The position numbers and the translations under genes were made by a program. Below, in pieces: positions 1 to 7,000 of a stretch of DNA of 9,768 bases. How positions within the stretch are numbered: the stretch's first letter is position 1; every line of letters begins with the position of its first letter. The notes under the pieces were generated by a model. It had not been told where the DNA came from and did no database searches. It worked only from the letters and a program-made list of their open reading frames with translations. Where the stretch lies: NCBI GenBank assembly GCA_017961385.1, contig JAGCXJ010000306.1, positions 1 to 9,768 on the forward strand. The letters are read 5' to 3'. Source of the stretch: Lachnospiraceae bacterium (GTDB taxonomy: Bacteria > Bacillota > Clostridia > Lachnospirales > Lachnospiraceae).

Positions 1-134
1 CCCACGACATGAGTCACGATAACCTACAGAAATACATCGATTCTCATTTAAAAGATTTTTCTGTTTTAAGCAGGATTGTTGGGGAAGGAGGAAGCGTTTC
101 TCCATCTTACGACGGACTTTGCATCGAAGTTTGA
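1..134 (+). CDS. 3' end of an unrecognised gene (partial)
   Basis: Only one forward frame stays open from the window edge. Reading from base 3 it gives about 43 residues ending in VGEGGSVSPSYDGLCIEV and a TGA at 132-134; the other two forward frames stop within the first 30 bases. The composition (HDMSHDNLQKYIDSHLKDF, then a Gly/Ser-rich stretch) looks like a real soluble C-terminus, but I do not recognise the family. Its stop codon is 144 bp before the next start, and a promoter lies in between, so it is probably not co-transcribed with the oxidoreductase genes. There is no strong GC-rich terminator after it, only AT-rich palindromes. Confidence 0.6.
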   Translation, partial: HDMSHDNLQKYIDSHLKDFSVLSRIVGEGGSVSPSYDGLCIEV

Positions 135-157
135 AAACTGTTCAAAAATGTTCATCT

Positions 158-182
158 AAAAAATGAAAAGATTTCAATTTTT
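158..182. repeat. AT-rich imperfect palindrome upstream of porG
   Basis: A 25-bp imperfect palindrome is centred on TGAAA-AGA-TTTCA (164-176), with A-rich and T-rich flanks that extend the pairing apart from one mismatch (163/177). A second small inverted repeat, TGAA-AACTG-TTCA, lies at 132-144, overlapping the stop codon of the upstream gene. The larger one ends just before the -35 element (186-191), a common place for an activator or repressor site, but it could also be a weak AT-rich terminator for the upstream gene. A LysR-family protein encoded downstream is a candidate binder; that is inference. Confidence 0.35.
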
Positions 183-185
183 CAC

Positions 186-213
186 TTTACATTAAAAAAG
201 TCTTATGTATAAT
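186..213 (+). promoter_or_regulatory. Sigma-A-type promoter for the por operon
   Basis: TTTACA (186-191) resembles the -35 consensus TTGACA at five of six positions. TATAAT (208-213) is a perfect -10 element, and the spacer is 16 bp. Transcription would start near 219-221, giving a leader of about 60 nt before the porG start at 279. The leader shows no strong structure. Confidence 0.7.
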
Positions 214-278
214 AGAACGAGGTGAACAAAAATCATAACCAAGATGAAAATAATTAAACATTGGATCAGGAGTAGGAA

Positions 279-887
279 ATGAGTAATCAGACATTGGAGA
301 TCAGATGGCACGGAAGAGGAGGCCAGGGCGCAAAGACGGCAGCGCTTCTGCTTGCCGATGTAGCCTGGAAGACGGGAGCGCATGTACAGGGCTTTCCCGA
401 GTACGGACCGGAGAGAATGGGAGCACCCATCACAGCATACAACCGTATAAGCAAGGACGTTATCAGGGTTCACAGCAACATCTATAACCCGGATCTTGTG
501 GTAGTTGTTGACGAGACACTGCTTGAGAGCGTTGATGTTACGGCTGGCTTAAGTGAAGATGGAGCCATCATCATAAATACAGCAAGGAGCAAAGAAGAGG
601 TAATGCCTCATCTTAAGGGATTTAGGGGAGCTGTCTACGTAGTGGATGCAAGAAAGATAAGCGTAGATACACTCGGAAAGTACTTTCCCAACTCGCCGAT
701 GCTTGCTGCAGCCGTTGCAGTCAGCAGGGTAATGGAAAAGGATGAGTTCATCAAAGAGATGAGAAGCTCATACGAGCACAAGTTTGCCAAAAAGCCCGAA
801 GTTATAGAAGGAAACATGCAGGCGCTGATCCAGACATTTGATGCACTTGAGAGTGATCTTAAGGATGCAAAGAGTCTGATAGCCTAG
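279..887 (+). CDS. porG: 2-oxoacid (pyruvate):ferredoxin oxidoreductase, gamma subunit
   Basis: This 202-residue protein is the gamma subunit of a four-subunit pyruvate/2-oxoacid:ferredoxin oxidoreductase, the CoA-dependent cytoplasmic complex that turns a 2-oxoacid into acyl-CoA, CO2 and reduced ferredoxin. The gamma family is recognised from RWHGRGGQGAKTA (residues 9-21), the PEYGPERMGAP motif (40-50) and the full family length of about 180-200 residues. The start is supported by AGGAG at 268-272, six bases before the ATG. It is the first gene behind the promoter at 186-213, and porD begins 16 bp after its stop. The order gamma-delta-alpha-beta matches the known porGDAB arrangement of Thermotoga. 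The substrate could be pyruvate or a branched-chain oxoacid; the gamma subunit does not decide this. Confidence 0.93.
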   Translation: MSNQTLEIRWHGRGGQGAKTAALLLADVAWKTGAHVQGFPEYGPERMGAPITAYNRISKDVIRVHSNIYNPDLVVVVDETLLESVDVTAGLSEDGAIIINTARSKEEVMPHLKGFRGAVYVVDARKISVDTLGKYFPNSPMLAAAVAVSRVMEKDEFIKEMRSSYEHKFAKKPEVIEGNMQALIQTFDALESDLKDAKSLIA

Positions 888-903
888 AAAAAAGAGGATA
901 GAT

Positions 904-1206
904 ATGAGAACAGATGTAAGCAGGATAAATGAACAGTCGCCATACCAGGACCTGACAACAGGTCTTCACATGTATGCGGCTGCTACTTCAAAAAGCTTTA
1001 ATACCGGAGAATGGAGAACAAACACTCCCGTATTTTATGCAGACAAGTGCAAGCAGTGCCTTTTGTGCGTACCGGTCTGCCCCGATAGTAGCATTCCCGT
1101 CAAGGACTGCAAGAGAGGCGACTTTGATTACGATCACTGCAAGGGATGCGGCATATGCGTAAAGGCATGCCCTTTCGGTGCTATTGAGATGAGGGAGGGT
1201 CAATAA
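904..1206 (+). CDS. porD: 2-oxoacid (pyruvate):ferredoxin oxidoreductase, delta subunit (2x[4Fe-4S] ferredoxin)
   Basis: This 100-residue protein has two complete CxxCxxCxxxCP motifs, with cysteines at 49, 52, 55, 59 and at 79, 82, 85, 89. It therefore carries two [4Fe-4S] clusters, which in this family pass electrons from the TPP site to external ferredoxin. A further cysteine at 69 sits between the motifs. The ~45 residues before the first motif are the usual N-terminal extension of delta subunits and distinguish it from a free 2[4Fe-4S] ferredoxin of about 55 residues. AGAGGA at 893-898 is its SD, five bases from the ATG. Its TAA shares one base with the ATG of porA (TAATG, 1204-1208), so the two genes are probably translationally coupled. 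Confidence 0.93.
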   Translation: MRTDVSRINEQSPYQDLTTGLHMYAAATSKSFNTGEWRTNTPVFYADKCKQCLLCVPVCPDSSIPVKDCKRGDFDYDHCKGCGICVKACPFGAIEMREGQ

Positions 1207-2399
1207 TGGCTATAAGAGACAGAATGAGCGGAAATGAAGCCGTGGCCTATGCCATCAAGCAGGTTAATCCCGATGTCATGCCCGCATTTCCCATAACACC
1301 ATCAACAGAGATACCCCAGATGGTATCAAGCTATATAGCAAACGGAGAATGCGATACCGAGTTTATCCCGGTTGAGAGTGAGCACTCATCAATGAGTGCA
1401 ACGATAGGAGCCGAGGCAGCAGGTGCAAGAAGCCTTACTGCAACATCAAGCTGCGGACTTGCTCTGATGTGGGAGGAGCTCTTGCTTGCAGCGAGCAACC
1501 GCATGCCCTGCGTACTCGCACTCGTAAACAGAACACTTTCCGGCCCCATAAACATCAACTGCGACCATACCGACGGAATGGGTGCAAGAGATACGGGCTG
1601 GATCCAGATATATGCAGAGAACAACCAGGAGGCATATGACAACTTCATCCAGGCATATCCCATTGCCGAGAACAAGAACGTTCTGCTTCCCGTAATGATA
1701 TGCCAGGACGGCTTCATCACAAGCCATGCCGTTGAAAACATAGAGCTTTTGGAGGATGACAAGGTTCAGAACTTTGTTGGAACATATGAACCCGAAGAGT
1801 ATCTTCTAAAGCCCGGCGAACCCATGGCTATGGGACCCTACAGCGTATCAAACTATGCCATGGAAGCAAGAAAGAACCAGGAGCTTGCTCTTGAAGCCTC
1901 AAAGCAGGTCATCATCGATGTAGCAAAGAAGTATAAAGAACTTACAGGAAGAGGATTTGAACTCTTTGAAGAATACAGAACTGAGGATGCCGACTACATA
2001 ATGGTCATCATCGGATCTGCAGCTGGAACCGCAAAGCAGGCTGTCGATGATATGAGAGCAAAGGGAAAGAAAGTCGGAGTTATAAAGCTCAGAGTCTTCA
2101 GACCCTTCCCCGCAGAAGAACTAGCCGATGCTCTTAAAGGCTGCAAGGCTGTTGCCATAATGGACAGATGCGAGAGCTATAACACAAACGGCGGTCCTCT
2201 TGGCAGCGAGATAATGGCAGGCCTTTACAGAAAGAAAGTCTATATCGAGGCAGTCAACTATATCTACGGACTTGCGGGAAGAGACTTTACGGTAGATCAC
2301 GTGTATAAGATTTTTGACGAGCTTGAGGATCACGTTGTGAACGGAACCGAGATCAAGCAGTTTAAATACATTGGCTTAAGAGACAAGATGGAGCAGTAA
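1206..2399 (+). CDS. porA: 2-oxoacid (pyruvate):ferredoxin oxidoreductase, alpha subunit
   Basis: The 397 residues match the usual length of PorA, which contributes the pyrimidine-binding half of the TPP site and a second domain. Visible landmarks are FPITPSTEIPQ (28-38), VESEHSSMSATIGAEAAGAR (56-75, containing the acidic residues expected near the TPP aminopyrimidine, probably E59), TSSCGLALMWEELLLA (80-95), GSAAGTAKQAVDDMR (270-284), LRVFRPFP (295-302) and the C-terminal GLAGRD (355-360). The start overlaps the porD stop by one base, and its SD (GAGGGAGGG, 1191-1199) lies inside porD. The beta gene follows after a 2-bp gap. The FPITPST form fits the pyruvate or 2-oxoisovalerate branches; pyruvate is my first choice but is not proven. 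Confidence 0.93.
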   Translation: MAIRDRMSGNEAVAYAIKQVNPDVMPAFPITPSTEIPQMVSSYIANGECDTEFIPVESEHSSMSATIGAEAAGARSLTATSSCGLALMWEELLLAASNRMPCVLALVNRTLSGPININCDHTDGMGARDTGWIQIYAENNQEAYDNFIQAYPIAENKNVLLPVMICQDGFITSHAVENIELLEDDKVQNFVGTYEPEEYLLKPGEPMAMGPYSVSNYAMEARKNQELALEASKQVIIDVAKKYKELTGRGFELFEEYRTEDADYIMVIIGSAAGTAKQAVDDMRAKGKKVGVIKLRVFRPFPAEELADALKGCKAVAIMDRCESYNTNGGPLGSEIMAGLYRKKVYIEAVNYIYGLAGRDFTVDHVYKIFDELEDHVVNGTEIKQFKYIGLRDKMEQ

Positions 2400-2401
2400 A
2401 G

Positions 2402-3343
2402 ATGGGAAATTATAATTTCAAGGAAGTAATGAATAAAGAGGAGCGTTTAGCACCGGGTCACCGCATGTGTGCAGGGTGCGGTGCCACCATAGCGGTCAGA
2501 GGCGTGCTGCGTGCTCTTCATGAAGGCGACAGAGCAGTCATCGGAAATGCTACGGGCTGCTTAGAGGTCAGCACATACATGTATCCCTATACCGCATGGG
2601 AGGACAGCTACATTCACAACGCTTTTGAGAATGCGGGCGCAACCCTTTCGGGTGTGGAGACAGCTTACAAGGCGCTGAAGAAAAGAGGCCGTCTTGACAA
2701 GGATGAGAACTTCAAGTTCATCACATTCGGCGGTGACGGCGGAACATACGATATAGGCTTCCAGTCTCTTTCGGGAGCAATGGAAAGAGGCCATGACATG
2801 GTCTATGTCTGCTACGATAACGGAGCATACATGAACACGGGTATCCAGAGAAGTAGCGCAACCCCCATGTTTGCCGATACGACTACGACTCCCGTCGGAA
2901 AGCAGTCAAACGGAAAGATGCAGAACAGAAAGGATCTTGCGAGCATCATCGCAGATCATGATGTTGCATATGTTGCTCAGACAACACTCACACAGGACTT
3001 CAAGGACCTGTATGTAAAGAGCGAGAGAGCAATCTATACAGAGGGTGCAGCATTCTTAAACGTACTGGCACCGTGTCCGAGAGGATGGAGATATGAGACA
3101 AGCGATGTCATGAAGATATGCAAGCTTGCCATAGAGACATGCTACTGGCCCTTGTTTGAAGTAGATCACGGCAAGTGGACATTAAGCTACGAGCCTAAAA
3201 AGAAGCTTCCTATCGAGGACTTCTTAAGAGAACAGGGAAGATTCAAGCACCTGTTCAAACCGGGCAACGAGGATCTTTTGGAGCAGTTCCAGGCAGAAGT
3301 CGACAGAAGATGGGAAGATCTGCTCTACAAATGCGCAAAGTAA
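2402..3343 (+). CDS. porB: 2-oxoacid (pyruvate):ferredoxin oxidoreductase, beta subunit (TPP-binding)
   Basis: This 313-residue protein binds TPP and the proximal [4Fe-4S] cluster. The four expected cluster cysteines are present: C23 and C26 in RMCAGCG, C53 in NATGC, and C225 in APCPRGW. The Mg-TPP motif begins with GDGG at 111-114 and continues to DNGAYMNTG (139-147, with N140 and N145). MNTGIQRSSATP followed by TTTTPVGK is the pattern I associate with pyruvate-type beta subunits rather than 2-oxoglutarate or indolepyruvate types. The SD, GGAG at 2390-2393, lies inside the end of porA, and the gap to porA is 2 bp. No catalytic feature appears to be missing, so the four-gene complex looks intact. 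Confidence 0.93.
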   Translation: MGNYNFKEVMNKEERLAPGHRMCAGCGATIAVRGVLRALHEGDRAVIGNATGCLEVSTYMYPYTAWEDSYIHNAFENAGATLSGVETAYKALKKRGRLDKDENFKFITFGGDGGTYDIGFQSLSGAMERGHDMVYVCYDNGAYMNTGIQRSSATPMFADTTTTPVGKQSNGKMQNRKDLASIIADHDVAYVAQTTLTQDFKDLYVKSERAIYTEGAAFLNVLAPCPRGWRYETSDVMKICKLAIETCYWPLFEVDHGKWTLSYEPKKKLPIEDFLREQGRFKHLFKPGNEDLLEQFQAEVDRRWEDLLYKCAK

Positions 3344-3353
3344 AGGATTTAAG

Positions 3354-4226
3354 ATGACATTACTTACCTATCAGGTTTTCAAGACCGTCGCTGATATAGG
3401 AAGCTTTCGAAAAGCGGCGGATATACTGGGACTTACTCCGTCAGCCATAAGCCATGCGATAAGCTCCATGGAATCTGAGCTTGGCTTTTCGGTGCTAACA
3501 AGGAGCAAGAACGGAGTCACTCTCACTAACTACGGCGAACACCTGCTTCCTTATGTCAATGCGGTACTTAACAGCGACGAGTCGCTGCAGCAGTTCATCG
3601 CTGATACGAACGGACTTAAGGCCGGCAAGGTAAAGATAGGAGTGTTCTCGAGCGTATGCACCAACTGGCTGCCTCAGATAATGAGCTCTTTTGAGGAAAA
3701 ATATCCCGGTGTAAAGATCGAGGTCTACCAGGGAAGCTACGACGAGGTTGCCTTCTGGCTCAAAAACGGAGTAGTCGATCTGGGATTCTTGTCAGTATCT
3801 AGTGCGGGCGACATCCCGATAGAGCCGCTGTGCAAGGATCCGCTCTTATGCGTACTTCCAAAGAGCATGAAGCCAAACGGCGAATACATTGAAATAGAAG
3901 AGATGAGAAATCACTCCTTCGTTACACAGAGAGAGTGTACCGATGCTGATATCCAGAACTTTTTAAAGGAAAACAAGCTGACAGTCCAGTCAAATTATCA
4001 CGTGGTGGACGATCTTTCAACGGTAAAGCTTGTTGAAAAGGGATTCGGGATCTGTCTCATGCCAAAGCTTTGCATGAATGACATACCCTATGATGTGAAC
4101 ATATATCCGCTTCGCGGCAACCCCTGCAGGATAATAGGCATAGCCGTAATGAACAGGGATTTCATGGCGCCTGCCGTAAGGACCATGTACAATCACATCA
4201 TTCAGAATTATAAGGAATTGACGTAA
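3354..4226 (+). CDS. LysR-family transcriptional regulator
   Basis: This 290-residue protein has the standard LysR layout: an N-terminal winged helix-turn-helix (about residues 3-62, with GSFRKAADILGLTPSAISHA at 16-35 and ESELGFSVLTR just after), a linker helix, and a periplasmic-binding-protein-like effector domain from about residue 90 to the end (KVKIGVFSSV near its start). The start follows AAAGGA (3342-3347) by six bases, only 10 bp after porB, so it is co-directional and probably co-transcribed with por. This differs from the common divergent LysR arrangement. It may regulate the por promoter or the transporters downstream; the effector is unknown. DNA sites would be T-N11-A type motifs, and the palindromes at 132-182 are candidates. 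Confidence 0.9.
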   Translation: MTLLTYQVFKTVADIGSFRKAADILGLTPSAISHAISSMESELGFSVLTRSKNGVTLTNYGEHLLPYVNAVLNSDESLQQFIADTNGLKAGKVKIGVFSSVCTNWLPQIMSSFEEKYPGVKIEVYQGSYDEVAFWLKNGVVDLGFLSVSSAGDIPIEPLCKDPLLCVLPKSMKPNGEYIEIEEMRNHSFVTQRECTDADIQNFLKENKLTVQSNYHVVDDLSTVKLVEKGFGICLMPKLCMNDIPYDVNIYPLRGNPCRIIGIAVMNRDFMAPAVRTMYNHIIQNYKELT

Positions 4227-4291
4227 GAGACGACTTTTGGTAATATTCTTCGTATGGGACATTAAAAGAGGGACAATAAGAGGGATAAAAA

Positions 4292-5419
4292 ATGGCCAGA
4301 AGAAGAATGACAAAACAGGAAAGAACAAGACAGATATATTTAAGAGTGTGCTTCGTGTGCGCTCTTGTTGCCGTGCTCTTTACTGTTTTATATGTATTTT
4401 TAAATGATGCGAGCAAGACAGAGATAGACTTAAAGGAAGTGACTCATATAACTCTTACGGGCTTTGACGGAGAGGGAGTGCTTTCTGCAACAATCGATGT
4501 AGATGAAAAATACGGCGCCTTTTATCAGACGGTATCCGTTGACTTTTCAAAGTCAAGCGGTCTGACTAACGGCGACGAGGTGACGATAAGCTTTAATTAT
4601 GACAAGAGCGTTGCAAAGAACTACAACCTAAAGGTAAAGGCAAACGACATGCACTATACCGTTAACGGTCTGGTTGCGGCAACACCGGTATCTGAGAACG
4701 ATCTCTTTGAAGGGCTTGATATAAACTTTGAAGGCATCGCTCCTTTGGCTACTGCAAGCCTTGATACCAGCAATACAAAGTTTAAGGATGTCGTAACATA
4801 TCAGATAATAGATGAAAAAGAATACTACGATGCGGGAGAGACGATAAGGGTCAGGGCCGTTTTTGACGAGGCCGATCTTGAAGAGCTTGACTACAAGGCG
4901 ACAACGCCAAGTGAAGAGTGCATAAAGGAATACATCGTAGAGGACGTGGACAGATACATTACAGATACTGATCAGATAACGGATGAGATGATGGCCTCTT
5001 TGAAAAAAGAGGCTTTAACTTTGTTTACGGATGCGAACGAGTACGGAATGAGGATATTCTGCGATGCGGGACTCATGCCCGTATACGTAAACAAGCAGAC
5101 GACATTCAAATGGTCGTCTCCAAACTATATATCTTCATATCTTAACGTACTTAGAGAAGAGAGCTACGGAAAGACCGGAACTCACGTAAACGATATAAAG
5201 CTGTGCTATGAATCAGTTATAAGCCAGGCTGACGGAAAAGCCTGCAAGGCGGAAGTCATAGTAAGATTTCAGGACATTATAATAAGAAAAGACGGAACTA
5301 TTGATCTTAAGCTTGAGAGCGGAGAGATAATCTCTGCCGACAGGAGAGATTCACATATAAAGGCGATCGTAAGAAACGAGATAGACAAGGATTATGAATC
5401 TGTAAAACTCGCAGTCTAG
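4292..5419 (+). CDS. Membrane-anchored protein with duplicated extracytoplasmic domain, unknown function
   Basis: The protein has 375 residues. A basic N-terminus (MARRRMTKQERTRQ) precedes one hydrophobic segment (about 16-37), so it should be anchored by the N-terminus with the rest outside the membrane. The outer part seems to hold two related beta-rich units. Unit 1 (about 50-127) has GFDGEGVLSATID, then NGDEVTISFNYD, then YTVNGL. Unit 2 (about 139-218) has FEGIAPLATASLD, then AGETIRVRAVFDEADLEELDY, then EYIVEDV. A mixed C-terminal region (about 219-375) follows, with cysteines at 257 and 307. From memory, similar 'NGDxVTV...YTVxGL' units occur in secreted or zinc-ribbon-type hypothetical proteins of Firmicutes; I cannot name a family. 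GAGGGA before the ATG is the SD. The gene lies 65 bp after the regulator and 20 bp before the alanine symporter, so co-transcription is likely. Confidence 0.8.
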   Translation: MARRRMTKQERTRQIYLRVCFVCALVAVLFTVLYVFLNDASKTEIDLKEVTHITLTGFDGEGVLSATIDVDEKYGAFYQTVSVDFSKSSGLTNGDEVTISFNYDKSVAKNYNLKVKANDMHYTVNGLVAATPVSENDLFEGLDINFEGIAPLATASLDTSNTKFKDVVTYQIIDEKEYYDAGETIRVRAVFDEADLEELDYKATTPSEECIKEYIVEDVDRYITDTDQITDEMMASLKKEALTLFTDANEYGMRIFCDAGLMPVYVNKQTTFKWSSPNYISSYLNVLREESYGKTGTHVNDIKLCYESVISQADGKACKAEVIVRFQDIIIRKDGTIDLKLESGEIISADRRDSHIKAIVRNEIDKDYESVKLAV

Positions 5420-5439
5420 ATTAAGGGAAGGGATTAACC

Positions 5440-6972
5440 ATGGAGCAGTTTATTGAAAGGATCACGGCAGTAAATGACGCGATCAACACATTTGTCTGGG
5501 TCCAGGTAGGACTCGTGCTTCTTATCGGCGTAGGTGTCGTAATGACACTGCTTACAGGATTCTTCCAGGTGACACATATAAAGCACTGGATGAAGAAGAC
5601 CGTCGGAGGAGTATTTGACAAGAGATCAAGGAGCAATGAAGACAAGGGAAGCGTATCCCAGTTCCAGGCATTATGTACAGCTCTTGCGGCAACCATCGGT
5701 ACGGGAAATATCGCAGGTGTGAGCGCCGCGATAGTCATCGGAGGACCCGGTGCCGTATTCTGGATGTGGATAGCTGCATTCTTCGGAATGATGACAAACT
5801 TTTCCGAAAATGTCCTCGGCATCTACTACAGAAGAAAGAACAAGGAAGGCGAATGGAGCGGCGGTGCCATGTACTATCTTAAGGACGGCCTCGGAAACAT
5901 CAAGGGCTATGAAAAGATAGGCGGCGTTCTTGCAGTTCTTTTCTCGCTCTTTGCGATCCTTGCAAGCTTCGGTATAGGAAACATGGGCCAGGTAAACAAG
6001 ATAACGGCCAACCTAAAGAGCGCATTCTTTGCAAATGTGAATGCACCCGTTATCTACGGTGATATCAATGCCGTGAACCTGACTATAGGAATAGTGCTCA
6101 TGCTCATCGCAGGCGTTATAATAATCGGCGGTCTGCAGAGGATAGCGGCAGTTGCGGAAAGAGTAGTTCCCTTCATGGCAGTGATCTATGTCATCGGAGC
6201 ACTCATCATCTTCATCCTTCATATAAAGGTAGTTCCCGCTATGTTTGTTGCGATCTTTAAGTTCGCATTCGGCGTAAAGGCCGTAGGCGGAGCCGCAACA
6301 GGCATAATGATAAAGACAGTAATAACACAGGGATGCAAAAGAGGCGTATTCTCTAACGAGGCAGGTCTTGGTTCATCCGTTATGGTTCATTCAAACTCAA
6401 ACGTAGTTGAACCCATCAAGCAGGGCCTTTGGGGAATCTTTGAGGTATTTGCCGATACATTCGTTGTATGTACGATGACAGCCGTTGTCGTTCTCTCATC
6501 CGGTGCGATCGATCTTTCAACAGGTCTTGCAGCAGAAGGAGTCGATGATGCCACGCTTGTTGCTACTGCATTCGGTAACGTATTCGGCCGCTTCGGACAG
6601 TGGTTTGTTGCCATCGCGATGTTACTCTTTGCATTCACGACAGTCCTTGGCTGGTCTCACTACGGAAGCAAGGCTGTTGAGTATCTGTTCGGAATAAAGG
6701 GAACAAAGATATACAGAGTTATCTTCGTTCTCATGGTAGTGAGCGGTTCACTCATGACAAGCTCGCTCGCATGGGATATATCTGATACATTCAACGGACT
6801 TATGATGATACCCAACCTTATCGGTGTAATATCGCTTTCGCCCGTTGTTGTATCGATCCTTAGAAACTACATAGCAAGAAGATTAAAGAACGAGGATATA
6901 GAACCAATAATTTCGTATGATCCGATCATCCAGAAGGAACAGGCTGAGAGGATCAAAGCTGGAGAGGAATAA
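5440..6972 (+). CDS. agcS: AgcS-family Na+:alanine/glycine symporter
   Basis: This 510-residue integral membrane protein is full length for the alanine/glycine:cation symporter family. Diagnostic motifs are GTGNIAGVSAAI (87-98) and GGPGAVFWMWIAAFFG (101-116), which fits the family signature, followed by SENVLGIYYR. Many further hydrophobic helices, TQGCKRGVFSNEAGLGS and a charged cytoplasmic tail complete the pattern. Members import L- or D-alanine or glycine with Na+; which one applies here cannot be read from the sequence. The start follows AAGGGA (5428-5433) by six bases. It lies 20 bp after the membrane-anchored protein gene and 28 bp before the proline-type symporter. Alanine can be transaminated to pyruvate, which would link this gene to the upstream oxidoreductase; that link is inference. 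Confidence 0.92.
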   Translation: MEQFIERITAVNDAINTFVWVQVGLVLLIGVGVVMTLLTGFFQVTHIKHWMKKTVGGVFDKRSRSNEDKGSVSQFQALCTALAATIGTGNIAGVSAAIVIGGPGAVFWMWIAAFFGMMTNFSENVLGIYYRRKNKEGEWSGGAMYYLKDGLGNIKGYEKIGGVLAVLFSLFAILASFGIGNMGQVNKITANLKSAFFANVNAPVIYGDINAVNLTIGIVLMLIAGVIIIGGLQRIAAVAERVVPFMAVIYVIGALIIFILHIKVVPAMFVAIFKFAFGVKAVGGAATGIMIKTVITQGCKRGVFSNEAGLGSSVMVHSNSNVVEPIKQGLWGIFEVFADTFVVCTMTAVVVLSSGAIDLSTGLAAEGVDDATLVATAFGNVFGRFGQWFVAIAMLLFAFTTVLGWSHYGSKAVEYLFGIKGTKIYRVIFVLMVVSGSLMTSSLAWDISDTFNGLMMIPNLIGVISLSPVVVSILRNYIARRLKNEDIEPIISYDPIIQKEQAERIKAGEE

Positions 6973-7000
6973 ACCTTCATATTAAAGAGAGGAGTATCAA

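Noticed and set aside
192..473. A 93-codon reverse-strand open frame over the por promoter and the start of porG.
   Set aside because: It overlaps a strong + strand promoter and gene, and its hydrophobic tail is only the translation of AT-rich intergenic DNA.
904..1206. A free-standing ferredoxin gene.
   Set aside because: The N-terminal extension, the position between gamma and alpha, and the one-base overlap with porA identify it as the delta subunit of the complex.
1331..1762. A 143-codon reverse-strand open frame opposite porA.
   Set aside because: It lies entirely within a well-supported gene on the other strand, has no ribosome binding site or family resemblance, and is a codon-bias shadow.
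4227..4291. Possible separate promoter for the hypothetical gene and transporters in the 65-bp gap.
   Set aside because: I found no -35/-10 pair with good spacing; only two AAGAGGGA copies, the second of which serves as SD. Absence of a promoter is not proven.
4017..4416. Two reverse-strand frames over the LysR-hypothetical gene junction (4017-4328 and 4198-4416).
   Set aside because: They mostly cover the complement of real coding sequence, with no SD and no recognisable domain; no evidence of a divergent gene in the 65-bp gap.
5421..5822. A 133-codon reverse-strand open frame opposite the start of agcS.
   Set aside because: Proline/threonine/isoleucine-rich translation typical of the antisense of a membrane protein gene; no independent signals.
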